The position numbers and the translations under genes were made by a program. From Evernia prunastri (taxonomy: Eukaryota > Ascomycota > Lecanoromycetes > Lecanorales > Parmeliaceae): DNA of 64,000 bases. The notes beneath the pieces were generated by a model that made no database searches, was not told the DNA's origin, and saw nothing but the letters and a program-made list of their open reading frames with translations. This document shows, piece after piece, positions 20,844 through 32,500 of this stretch. Positions within the stretch are counted from its first letter, which is position 1. Every line of letters begins with the position of its first letter. The stretch spans positions 100,114 through 164,113 of the forward strand of contig NKYR01000095.1 in the NCBI GenBank assembly GCA_003184365.1, given 5' to 3'.

Positions 20844-22255
20844 TCACAAAGCGGTGGTGTTTCGCTTCTCGATGACACCAAGCAGACCCAGTAAAGCCTG
20901 CGTGTCCTCATTGAGCTGCAATCGCTTTAGCTCTTCCCAGTGGTTCGGCGATTCCTCGCCGCAAGGAATCTCCATGCTAGGGTTGAAGAAACGCGAAAAC
21001 TTCCCCGAGCTGTAGGCTTTGTAGCCAGTCCCTGTGCGAAAGCGATCGACTTCGTCGTTTCGTACGGCATGTATATCTTTACCCTCAATTTTCCAATCGA
21101 AAAAGTCTTGCCATGTCATAAGCGGTGTCCAGTGAAGACTGGACAGCCGTAATCGAGGGAGTGCGTCAGCGAACGCTCTGTAGTAGTGGCACCATCGTCC
21201 TTCGAAGCGTCTAAGGTTTCGAATCGGCGCCGCCGTACCAGCGTCTGCGAGGGCAAGGTACCCGTCACTGTCTAGGCGGTTCGGGGTGGGGTTTGCAAAA
21301 GCCAATATATCGCAATAGCCTAGCCTGAGGTAACGCAAGGATTTGGCGTGACTCAGGAGCCATTCGAGCTGCCAGTCATGACTGAATATGAAAAACCCGA
21401 GGGCCAGGCTCTCAAGATGTGGGAAGTGAATGTGGCGGAAATCGACCTTGGGGTGCCAGCCCCAATGCAGGCCTGCTCCGAGATAAACGCATTTGAGAGT
21501 CTGACAAGCCGGTCGAAGAAAAGTATTCGGGAGCGTATTGAAGAATTTGACGCAATAACCAGGAAGAAACCATTTGGGGGATGGCCACTCAGGGGGCCAT
21601 TTAGCATGATGGATCGAGAGTTTGAGATAGTGAAGCTCAGAAATAAGCTCGGAGAATTGGACTGATTCAGTCAAGTCAGGCTTATCGTAGGCCTGAAGAG
21701 CCCTCATATAGAGGCGTTGGATCCTTATCTTGGGGGATTGCGGGATCATCAGTGGTGTCAGTACGCTAGCAAGAGTATCTGTCCGAAATATAATGGTCTT
21801 CTTAATGTACCTATCGTGCTGGAAGGAGTCATAATAGAAGTCGATGTTGATGGCAAACAAGCGTTGGATCTTGCAAAGATCGTCAAGAGCATCTCGCACG
21901 GCTTTACTCATCCCCAACTCGACGTTGCCTATATTGTCGCGCCGCTATAAGATTTCAGCCTAACACACCATGATCTGGATACGTGGGACTGAGGCTCACT
22001 CACTAGAGGACTCTCGAAGCTCAATTCCCGGACACTACTCACTAGATACTTTGTCGCCAAGATATTGCGAAAGCTGCCTACGTCTTCCTCAGTCTCCGCC
22101 GTCACATCGAAATGCAGGTGGTGAAACAGATAGACGGTGCTGATCGCACACATTTCACGAGAAACAAGTCGAGTTTGCCGCAGTACCTGCTTTGAAGAAT
22201 GGCTTAGAATATTGTCCAAGATTTCGTTTGACAGACTTGGCATTCCTTCTGCCAT
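20844..22255 (-). CDS. F-box-type protein, two exons
   Basis: 450 residues. Exon 1 is 22004-22255 (84 codons), exon 2 is 20844-21944. The 59-nt intron 21945-22003 (donor GTGAGT, acceptor TTATAG) joins in phase 0. The N-terminus MPSLSNEILDNILSH followed by LRQTRLVSREM...STVYLFHHLHFDV is the standard fungal F-box layout (short box, then arginine-valine-serine and the FxHL strand). The rest is a leucine-patterned scaffold with LRYLRLGYC, LRRFEGRW and LRLSSLHW strands and no catalytic motif. Presumed SCF adaptor, target unknown. It is not obviously closer to the 17,625/39,031 pair than to other fungal F-box proteins. Confidence 0.72.
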
Positions 22256-23643
22256 GATTGAAGCTGCGGGGGACTGGAAGTCGAAAGATGCTGTGTGATG
22301 TGTGGAAGTATGTCAAGGATCTGGAGAGGATGAAAACCAAATGGCAGGGGTATGAATGGAATGAAAATATGAGAGAGAGATGTCAAAGAAGATGAAGAGG
22401 AGATGGACTCGATTTGGTGGGCATCCGGTGTCGAGACATAACTAGTCCTCCGCACCTGAAACCTCAAGGCGACAATTTAGTTCTTGGTACTCATTGGTCG
22501 CCACCGTCTACTGCCTGTTCTCTGTCAATCACAGTAAGTTCCGTTCGCCAAGCTTACAGAGAGGCTCAACTTCCGCTACCTAGTAACGCTATTCATAGCA
22601 GTTGATACCTATGCTCGAGCAAATCTCAGCCGTGTCGTCAGTCAGCGACAACACAGAGAGCTTGTTAGAGCTCCTTTGCCATATAGAGTGTTGTTTGGTC
22701 CTCGTTCTACATGCGGTATGATGATCTTGATACCAACTTGAAGACTTTCGCAAGTAAGTGGAGAAGCACTTTTATATTGAGTCCTGAGAATGACTGACTC
22801 TTGCTAGACTATTACCTAGTACTTTGTCTTTCTTCACTCCGCAAATGTAGTCAAACTACCTGTGCAACTCAAGTTGCAACCTTCGGCGAAGCAGACACAA
22901 CTCTTTTCATACCTGCGACGCGAAAATGGCTCCAATATCTGCTGCCTGACTTTTCAGTGTTTGATTCTACTAAGTACTAGAAAAGCCCCCTACATCGCAT
23001 GGTCTTCGTTGCTGGTATCAGGTATGCATTGGAGCTGCGTCCTACCTAGATTGGAGCCTGCTCGTGGCCCGGGGATCTTTCTTCGGCGCGCATGTCTTGT
23101 CACCAGTACATGGGTGGCACGTTTTCGCCCTAAGATATGCACCTGGACATCGTCGCAAGTCGATGGTGTGAGCAGTATGGCATGGATAAGGCTGTGATTC
23201 AATCACATTGGCTCCCTTTACACTGCGAGTCTGCGTGCAATTTTGAGTGCTATATCAACGGTCCAGTCACAGCGCCAGCATCGAGATCGCTCAACGCTGC
23301 GATAAGTTGCAAACTGCACTCCCGTATTCGGGAGACCAATCATATTTAGGCGCAACTCACGCGTCAAAGCGCAGTTCCCCACTGGTCATTCCCCGCTTTG
23401 TTTGCATAAAGCTGTCAAGGGTTCATAGCCTTATAGTTATTCCAGCTATAACTCGCATGTCGGCTATGACACCGACTTCTTACGGGGTCCCGGGTATTAT
23501 TATTATTAGACATGGCCCCGGGAGGTTCTGATAAGGAACCCAATTTGTCTCCACGTCACATAAATGAGTCTTCACCAAGGCTATTTCCATTGCATTAACC
23601 AGCATTAGCATTCAGTGCTCTGGCCTCACTCTCAATATTGTCA
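22256..23643. other. Intergenic between divergent genes
   Basis: Promoter regions of the two flanking F-box-type genes plus about 1 kb in between. Short frames here carry no motif. Confidence 0.5.
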
Positions 23644-24483
23644 ATGTCGTCTTCCAAGCTAGACTGCCGCAAGGTATCACACAGCCGCACGCCTGCGAAG
23701 CACCCCCGCAAGCCAAAGCGACCTTCTCCCCAAACAGCCTTCCGTTTCCGTGATCTACCACTCGAGATGCGCAACGAGATCTATCACCTATGTTTCACCG
23801 TTGATGGAAAGATAGCTATCGAAGTAAAGCCTTTCTACGATGCAGGTACAACCAAGCTTGAGCTTGCATACTCCTGCCATAACTCCACGTCCAACCAGAC
23901 AAGCCTAGACTACGACTGGGAGTCCGAAAAGTCGCGTCTGAATCTCGGCTTGCTCTTCGTTAATAAGGCAACAAGTCGAGAGGCTTTGACTGTCCTCTAC
24001 GGTTTCGATGAATTCAAATTCCATGGTCGTTATTCTTGGAGCAACCTCAAGGGTTTCCTGTCAAGTTTGCGAAACAGTAGCTGTGTTTTTCTTCGCAGGC
24101 TCGACCTTGAATTTCCCCAAATTTTGAGATACGAAGAAGGACTCACGGTAGATGCCCGGGACTTCCCTGAGCACGTGCAGAAATGCATGAGGGTCATCGC
24201 CCTGCTTCCGAAGCTCGAGAGACTCACGTTTCGTGTCTACGATGATATTGTGTCGAGCGATTTGGAGCGCACTCGGTGGATCAGCAAGTATCAAGGGAAG
24301 AGCAAAGTTACTCTGGAAATGAAAAAAGCTTGGCCTCGGACAATTAGAATCAGTGCGGCTGTCGTGGACCTGATCCATGATCTAAATTTGACGGTGGTGG
24401 GCAAATTTCAAACAGTTGCCCCCGGGCTTCGCTGCGAAAATGAAGTCCGTTGGCTTAGATGGCTGGAGGCGGAAGATATCTAG
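23644..24483 (+). CDS. F-box-like protein with a basic N-terminus
   Basis: 279 residues, one exon, first ATG at 23644. A basic, Ser/Pro-rich tail (residues 1-32) precedes FRFRDLPLEMRNEIYHLCF, the (F)LPxELRNxIY motif widespread in fungal F-box or 2EXR-type proteins of unknown substrate. Then come LLFVNKATSREALTVLYG and FKFHGRYSW, the usual follow-on motifs of this group, and a C-terminal part with LRRLDLEFPQ and LPKLERLTF strands. The family is abundant and fast-evolving in ascomycetes. A role in ubiquitination is inferred only from the box. Confidence 0.7.
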   Translation: MSSSKLDCRKVSHSRTPAKHPRKPKRPSPQTAFRFRDLPLEMRNEIYHLCFTVDGKIAIEVKPFYDAGTTKLELAYSCHNSTSNQTSLDYDWESEKSRLNLGLLFVNKATSREALTVLYGFDEFKFHGRYSWSNLKGFLSSLRNSSCVFLRRLDLEFPQILRYEEGLTVDARDFPEHVQKCMRVIALLPKLERLTFRVYDDIVSSDLERTRWISKYQGKSKVTLEMKKAWPRTIRISAAVVDLIHDLNLTVVGKFQTVAPGLRCENEVRWLRWLEAEDI

Positions 24484-24920
24484 GCCTGGAAGATTGGAGA
24501 ACAGCAACGCCATGCAAGCGGATTTTGGAGCTGTGGGGAAAGGCAGAGGGCGTGCAGGTCGATCATTTAATTGATCTAAGCATCGAACTTTACGCCAACT
24601 ATTCCACACAACCGATCAATGTCTCTTTCACTCCAATTTCATTAACGGCAACCTACTTCAATCTGAGCATAATGCTTCCCTCAGTTGCTCTTTACCTGTC
24701 ATCATGTACAGTCTCCAAATCAGCTGGCATCGTGGAGATGTTGAAGGGTCTCAACATCGGGGCTAGCTATCTGGAGAGGCATATGTAGTACCCCAGTGTC
24801 AAGAGAGCTCTCTTGCTTTTGCAGCTTAGAACTGGAGCGAAAACGAAGCTATCCAAAGATGCGGGTGTCTCTGCAAAAGATGAAATCAAACGAAGAGCCA
24901 AAGACTGATGGAAAGCCCAT
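24484..24920. other. Intergenic, no gene supported
   Basis: 3' side of the F-box-like gene. Nothing recognisable. Confidence 0.4.
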
Positions 24921-25229
24921 TCAAATGAAGCTCCCATGATACACTAAGACACGAATCTCCTGGTCATGGTGTCCCTGACACAATATGCAATAGTGCAGGC
25001 CTGCAGGTCTGCCATGCAAGACACCCATGCAGCGCGAACACACTCTGCCATGCGACCGACTAGCCCTCATCCGTACGGTGGCGAGTTGTGGTAATCGCTC
25101 GGAGTCTCGATTGAGCCCAAACGAATTGTAACGTTTCCCAGATGCTCTACCCTCTAGTCGAGTAATCACTTGAAGATCGAACGTATTGTGAAGAACAACG
25201 ACAAGATCGTTGGGCTCAATTTTTGACAT
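24921..25229 (-). CDS. Small hypothetical protein with paired CxxC motifs
   Basis: 102 residues from an ATG. The C-terminal half has CSRC and, 15 residues later, CILC with nearby histidines (HYCILCQGHHDQEI), which could form a zinc site. No family is recognised and neither neighbour suggests a function. It could be a fragment or a chance frame. It is listed because the cysteine pattern is regular. Confidence 0.25.
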   Translation of the reverse strand: MSKIEPNDLVVVLHNTFDLQVITRLEGRASGKRYNSFGLNRDSERLPQLATVRMRASRSHGRVCSRCMGVLHGRPAGLHYCILCQGHHDQEIRVLVYHGSFI

Positions 25230-25626
25230 TGCCTACTCGCCTTTCAGTGCTAGACGAAAGAGTGTTTGTACGACGCTTCTCTTTAGCTCGATGAACCCAG
25301 CATGATGAAGCTGACCACGTCAAGACAAGCATGCCACCATGCTATTCCGTCCAAGCGCATACAGAAAGGGTTTAATATAGTCTGGCCTCGAAGATAGTCT
25401 GAAGGTACTGACTGCAGAAATGAAATTTTACGTAGCAGAGGTGATGACAATGTGTAAATCTTGGATCATCTTGTTAGTTGAAAGTGTTTCCTCGAGTGTT
25501 TGAAGAGCATGCATCGTTTTATTTTCTATCCATAGACTTGGTCCTAAACACAATTGAGCAGTCAGGCTTTTCTCCACTACATGTACATAGGCTGCCCATT
25601 CGCATTGCCATGAGCAATTCGACTCA
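25230..25626. other. Intergenic, downstream of the LysM gene
   Basis: Probable 3' UTR and terminator region of the minus-strand LysM gene. No other feature is seen. Confidence 0.4.
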
Positions 25627-28337
25627 TCAGCTTTCCACTCCCACGCAGTAACCCTCCCCAGCCCAGAGGTCTGAGCTGCAGTTTGCGCCATTGATACCAA
25701 GAACCGGGTTCCAGGTGTACAGCTCCGTTGTCGATATGTCTATTTTGTATCGTCAGCACTACCGAACTTCTATGGACACTGCAGGTGGGCTTTAGCAAAA
25801 AGAGGGTTTACCATTGTCTTGGGCAAGTGTGAAACATGTGTCTCCCTTCTGTGCGATAACAAATCTATTGCAATTGCTTGCGAGACCGCTTTGCGTAGGT
25901 ATCGCTGTGGATGTAATGATGGAAGACGTGGGAATCGGCGTGCTTGTTGTGGTTGCGGGCATTGTAGAAACGTCGACCTGATTCATACTGAGGTCAGTGC
26001 ACTGGGTTTATCGCAAAATGGGTCTGGTACTCACACAGTAGTCGTATCCTGCTTGAAAATCAGTGGAACAATTGGTGCCGTCTAGCCCCAGAATTCCGTT
26101 CCAGCTGTACAGTTCATCCGCCGTTATGTTGTTGTTTTTCGCGAAAATGAAGCAGTACTTGTAGTCACCAGCCTTGGCCTCGGCGTATTTCTTACAGTGA
26201 GGACATATACCGCTCTGAGTTGGATACGGAGGACTCGTGGTAGTCGCAGATGGTATGCTACTGGTACTGGACGAGCTGATTTGGCTTCCTGGCACTCCGA
26301 CACAATAATCGTAACCAGCCCAGAATTGTGTAGTGCAGTTGTCTGCATCAGGGTACCCCAGAACCGGGTTCCAGGCTGTCAGCTGTGCGAGCGTGATATG
26401 GAAGCTTTGAGACAGGTCATAGCAGGTGTCATTGGCGTCAGCGTACGCAAACGCATTGCAGTCTTTCGAGATGCCCAATTGTGTCGGAGCACTCGTGGTA
26501 CTATTCGGTGTGGGGCCATCGGGACCATTTGGTCCATCAGGGTTGCTACCGCTTCCTTGGCCTCCTCGTTGTTGTCCGTTGGCGTTAGTATCGGTGCCAC
26601 TAATTGGTCCTGGCAGAGTGTAGCCGCCTCCAGGTGGTCTGCCTTGAATGTTAGAGCGGGACAGAAGACTTGATGAGAGGGAAGAGAGCCCTTTATCCGC
26701 TGCATATGTATTGACCTTCGGTCAAATTATCGCAGAGTCCAATAATGTTAGGGTTCCACAGTAGGAAAAGGGTGAGTGTCACGTTTATACTGCTAGTAGA
26801 CAACGAGCTGGCAATGGAGGCACTTGGAGACAATCAGTATCGCCATTTGCAGAAACTTCAGGACATTGGTCTCCCTCACCAGGATTGGTCATTGCCGACT
26901 TGTGTGATCTCGCACTCTAGGGGTACGCACAATGATGATCCATTGAACGAGCAGTCGTCAGTACCAGTCGACGACAGGAGATCACCAGTGGACACTCCAT
27001 ACGTCTGTGACAGCGAGTCGCAAGATTCAGCAGAAGCTCGCTTGACTCTGCCGTAACCGCTCTCGTCCTTCTCGACTTCAAGAAAGTCGAGATCAGACTT
27101 GGCCAGCTTACGATCATCACGCTTGCTGTTACTTGCTGAGATGGTCTGGCCACCGCATGTCGGATCAGTTGAAAGCGTCATGTTTGAGGCTGGGTCCGTA
27201 CCGGGAGGGAGGTAAGTTGGGTTCAGTGCAGCGGGATAGGAAAGAATAGCGCGAATTAGCGATGGCGGCATGGTGATATTACAAACGTCGATGATATCTT
27301 GGTATTGGCCGATGAGGTAGTCGGACTCCTCCGCATCTGGTAGGACGGGAGAGTTGATGCGCCACCATATTACGCTTAGGAAGCAGTTACTGCAGAGCTG
27401 GAATTGTTTGAGCATCACTCGGGGCTGCAGGAGTAATAGTGACATGACTTACAATTGAATTGTTATACATATTTACCTCATCATCACCGTCAGTCGAAGG
27501 TCGAAAGGTCATAAAGGTAGAAATTTCACACCCACAATTCGGTTTGCTCCATCAGAATTAGGACACAAGGTGTTGTTAAAGTCTGAAGTGCAACCAGATG
27601 CGCTAACATCAACGCCCACCGATGACTGAGCCTCAAGGAAGCAATAAATGAATGTGGTATTGTGGTATTCAACGCTGAAATTGCTGCCATTACTGGGAGT
27701 TGGATCAGCTGGAAGTAGAGATGTGGATATTCCGGTCAATGGGACTGGCGAGCTGACTGTGGTTGGATCGTCCCGCGTGGTCGGGTCATCTTCTGTTGGA
27801 CCATCTTCCGCAGTCACGTTGTATGACAGCGCAATTTGCAGTTGACTTAATATCAAATTAGTCAAGCTTTACATCATTGGTAAGGAACATACATGTCTGT
27901 CAGACAAGCGAGACCAATGCCATCAGAATAACGAATGGCAACCGACTCGACCGGCACCATCTTGCTGTCAATGGTAACTGTCTGACCATCACAAACGTCG
28001 TATACATTTCCCAACCAGTCGCTGGTTGATTGAATGCAAGAAGACGTACACAGATCAGTGAGGTTGTCTTGTTCCCAAAAGTAGAGATCTGGTTGACCTG
28101 CCATGCGGAAGAGATCCGGATCACAAGTCACGGTGGTATTCCTGGAACAGGAATTAGCATCATCCACTGTCAATTTGAGAGTTTAGATGTACATACATTG
28201 TATTCAAACAATCCATCGAAAAACCCATGGCGGATGCCAGCTGCGTAGAGTTCACCAACAGGCCACATGTTGAATTGAGCGCTTGTAGAAACGGTCAAAG
28301 TAGCCCATATGGCGCAAGCCAAGATTGAAGCTGGCAT
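25627..28337 (-). pseudogene. Multi-LysM chitin-binding secreted protein, damaged
   Basis: LysM proteins bind chitin oligomers. Fungal genes of this type sit beside subgroup C chitinases, as here. I resolve eight exons: 28197-28337, 27893-28141, 27477-27845, 26880-27424, 26697-26822, 26035-26638, 25812-25977, 25627-25739. The introns have matching phases and clear branch points. Exon 1 encodes a signal peptide (MPASILACAIWATL). A Cys-rich N-terminal region is followed by five LysM units, recognised by W-N-P-x-(I/L)-x-G-x-(N)C-x-x-L/D...G.YxC: around 26,980, 26,720, 26,380, 26,090 and 25,700. Lesions: a one-base frame change in exon 1 (about 28,272-28,290), another in exon 3 (about 27,541-27,560), and the exon 5 donor is AT instead of GT (26,696-26,695) while its branch and acceptor remain perfect. 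It shares a 1.2-kb divergent promoter with the chitinase. Confidence 0.72.
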
Positions 28338-29527
28338 CTTGTCTAGCCGGGAAGAATTGCGGTAGGATAAACTTCTTAGGTGTTTAGGTATATGTCTGCA
28401 ATTGAGAGAATGGCAATCGATACAAAGCAGAGGAGAGCGTGTGGGACCAAGTAGGGCAGTACAAGTAGGACAGTGGGTGAAGATGGTGTAAACACAGTGA
28501 CCACATTGGTTTGCCCCAAATACTTTCTTCCACGATAGCCTCGGGAAGCTTGCATAAGGATTGTGTCCTCCAACTATTTCGACTCAGCTTAGTGACTCCG
28601 GTATTGCAGTAGTCCCAGATCTGCAGAACGAAACGGCTGTTAGGCCGAGGGGTTTTTCTCCTTGGCCATTTGACCTGACCATGACCACCAGTAGAGGTTT
28701 CACTGGATGGTCTGCGATCTTGGTCATGACGGATCGCCAGACCGCCTAAAATTGCGTATATGTGATTAAGCTGCAGTATTACGGCCGGACGGGTTTCGCA
28801 CGTGGGTAGTAGGCATGCATTCCCACCAACAACTTAATTTTCCCCTGATGAGTCAGCTTCTTTGGTTGTAGTCTTTCGTCCGAGAGATCTAACCCTTGAT
28901 TATTGGAAATAATCGGCCTGAATTAGCAGCCAAGGAGACAGACTTTCTGGCCACACGATTACCTACCTTAAGGTCCTCCCAACGCTCAAGTCTTCCGGCC
29001 GTCCTTTGAGGTTTTTTTTTTCAAGATCCGGCGCGGTGGTTCTGTACTAGTACCGTGTGCAGCTTCCCAGAACACACTAGTCGCCCTTGGGCCCGCCTTG
29101 ATAGGCATTGAAGCAGGTATCTTGCGGCCGTAGGCTATTCCATTAGTCTGACCCTCTTGTCTGCACTATCGTCTAGAGAGGAACTAAGGTCTATGATCCG
29201 ACTGGAGCAGCCGCGGTCACCTGCAGGTACTGGGTCCTCTCACCACTCAATAGAGATATCTTACCGTCCACTAGTGTGGTGATCAGCAAATTTAGTAGAT
29301 TCAGAACTATGTCCCGCAGTTGTCCAGTTGCATCCGGTTTATCCCTTGAGCCCTTGGTAGGCGCCGAATGCTCCAAGAACAAGTCGTATGATTGTATGCA
29401 CCCTCAAATCTTGGCGCTTTGGTTTTCCTCTTTCAAGGTGATCTCGCGGTCGCTCATCCTGAGATACGACTTGTCTGTTCTCCTAGATCTTCATTCCAAT
29501 TTTTTCTATCGTTGCATGTAAGTAGGA
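28338..29527. promoter_or_regulatory. Shared divergent promoter of the LysM and chitinase genes
   Basis: About 1.2 kb between the start codons of two head-to-head genes that act on the same polymer. Co-regulation is inferred from this arrangement, since no binding motif was identified. No coding region is supported inside. Confidence 0.4.
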
Positions 29528-32500
29528 ATGCTACGCTTCGGGTACATTCTGGCCTTTCTGGCTATTGGAGCCCTTGCTTTACCGCAACATGATCACACGC
29601 ATTCCCCTGTGAATCAACTGAGTCCGAGAGCACTGCCTGTGGGAACCTGCAACTCGGACACCCCATGTAAGAATGGGGCATGCTGTGGTTCGAACGGTCT
29701 CTGTGGCTATTCACCAACGGAGTATGGCGCTGGATGCTCATCGAACTGCAACTCCAAGGCTCAGTGCGGACAGTACGGCACTCCAGGCCATCAAAATGGC
29801 CCCTTGAACGTGTGCTGTTCACAATTTGGGTCAGTTAACCTTACCCTAAATCATGGTCCTTTCGTGCTGATTACCGAGCTTGCAGGTTTTGCGGAAGTAC
29901 TTCTGAGTTCTGTGACACTGGCTGTCAATCGGGGTTTGGTGGATGCGGTCCCCCTCCTGAACCGTTCTGTTTCCAGTCCAAAGTCGGCTGGCGCACAATC
30001 GGGTGAGTACAGAGGAAGATGGTACAGGACAGGTAGCTGACTGGTGTCTGCAGCTACTATGAGTCTTGGGCTGCCACCCGGACTTGTCAAAAAGAACGTA
30101 ACATGCTGCGCGCCCGATTTCAGTGCTGCTAACACCACTCTAGGTCCCTCCTGAGGATCTCAATCTCTCCGGCTTTACACACATCAACTTTGCCTTTGCA
30201 TTTTTTGATCCCAGCAGCTTTCAGATTGCGCCCATGGACTCGAACTCTGCCTCCCTATTAGGCAGATTCACCGCCCTGAAGGACAAATACAATGGTCTTG
30301 AGACTTGGATATCTATTGGTGGATGGTCTTTCACAGACCCAGGCCCAACTCAAGAAGCATCTAGCACGATGTGTTCGACCTCCGCGAATAGGCAGAAGTT
30401 CGTCAAAACCTCAATGCCCCCTTGGGTACTCATACGCTTACCTCAACAGGTGTTGACCTCGATTGGGAGTACCCACAAGCAGCGGACCGTGGTGGTCAAG
30501 CAGCCGATACTGAGAACTATGTCTCACTCGCCAAGGATCTCAAGGCTGCTTTAGGCCGTAAAGGATTATCCATGACTCTTCCCACAAGCTTTTGGTATCC
30601 CCAGCACTTCGACGTGAACTCATTTCAAGAGTCTGTTGATTGGTTCAACTTGATATCATATGTGGGTTGTCCCCCACCGACGTGGCTTACTTTGTTGCTA
30701 AACCTACCTAGGATCTTCATGGCGTATGGGATGCCCAGTCACAGTTCGTTGGACCGTACATTGCTCCTCACACCAATCTTACCGAGATTGACATGGGATT
30801 GGACTTGCTCTGGCGAGCTGGCGTTCAGGCTGACAAGGTTGTTCTTGGAATGGCCTGGGTACGTGGCAACCTTACAACAGCATCATAGTGATCCAAGGTG
30901 ACGACTGACCGATCTCTAGTACGGTCGATCCTTCACCTTATCAGATCCTTTGTGTGGCAATCCAAACGGCGTCTGCCAGTACACTGGAGGCGCAAATCCT
31001 GGGCCATGTTCTGGCACCTCGGGCATCCTCAACGACCAAGAAATCCAGAATATCATTATGCAAGATAGCATAACACCAACATGGGATCACACAGCTGGCG
31101 TCAAATGGATCACCTGGGGTAATAACCAGTGGGTTTCATATGATGACGCGGCTACATTTCAGGAAAAGAAGGTAAGCCAAAATTATATCGAACGCCTGAC
31201 CAGGGTTAACAATTTCGACGGATAGGAATTCGCCAGCAAGCGCTGCTTAGGTGGCCTGATGGTTTGGGCTCTGGATCAAAAGAATCAGACCCAGTCCAAC
31301 GGGCACGGATCTGCTCCGAGCGTCACCCCAGATCAGCAGGCAAACGCACAACAGATGTCCAAAAACCAAGCCGCATCGCTGAGCTGCTACACCACAGACT
31401 GCAATTTGTAATGTAAATCGGGAACAAACAAGGTCGCAGAGGTCTTCGGACAGCCTGGGCAGATTTCTACGAGGTAAGGCCTTCAGAAGTCACCCATTGA
31501 AAAAACAGAGATCTGATGTCCATGAGCAGGAGCCGATGCCCCAGCAAGCAGTACCAGAGTGTATGCTGCAACGACGGTACAACAATGGGTAGTTGTCAGT
31601 GGCGTGGATACCGCGGTGTCGGCATGTCCTGTATCCAGGGCTGTGCTGAAGGTAGAGACAAGACCGTGCAGATCTGAAGACGAAAGGTATTAATATGGAC
31701 ATAGGTGAAACCGAAGTCTTGACCGACACAAGTGTGCATAACGAGAAGGTACGTGGCTGAGGGCGTTGTTTTTGAAGGTGGTGCGGAAGCAGTGTTGACT
31801 TTTTCCATCTAGGGTCGGACTTGCAATGGTGGTCTTGAGTCCTACTGCTGCGCCGGCTTCTCGCCGCCACCCTCCAAGAGCCAGCTTCAACAACAAGCAG
31901 CAGATGCTGCTAAAGATGCTGCGGAAGCCGCAGCTCAACAGGCGGCCATAGACGTTGCTGCGAAGGCGTTCTGTCGTGTTGCCGTCCCTGCCCTTCTTGC
32001 GCCCTTAGAGATTGCGGAAGACTTGATCCCGGTTGTTGGTAAGTAAAACTTCGCCCACAACACGTAAGCTGATGACATTGAAAATACCAGGACAGATCCT
32101 CGATATTGCAGAATGTATAGCGACGCCTGCACTTATCGAAGCGTGTGTCAAAGGTATCGAGAAGGAAGGAAGTGCGGAGTTCAAGGTCTTTGGCAAAAAG
32201 TATAGTCTATCAATGGGTCAGCTATGGTCATCAAGCATAAGAACCTGGGCTAACCGTTGGGACTATTCAGATCAACCTAGCAAGCTCCCAGTAACACGCC
32301 CGCCCAAATCGAGCCATCCCCCCGAACCAACAAGTTCCGCATGTGAGAAGCGCGCGCGAGGCTGCTTAAGAGCCTCAACAGTCGTGAGCGCTAACCAACC
32401 AATTCGTACTGAGTCTAAGCTTTTCTGCTGTGTCTATGAAGTTAATCTGACGCGAGCGTGACTCTAGATCCAGGAACAACAAGAGTTTACGATGGAGCAC

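Noticed and set aside
21348..21665. 105-codon plus-strand gene
   Set aside because: Antisense shadow of the F-box-type gene at 20,844-22,255.
26639..26696. AT-AC (U12-type) intron in the LysM gene
   Set aside because: The donor does not match ATATCC and the acceptor is CAG, so a mutated ordinary GT donor is simpler.
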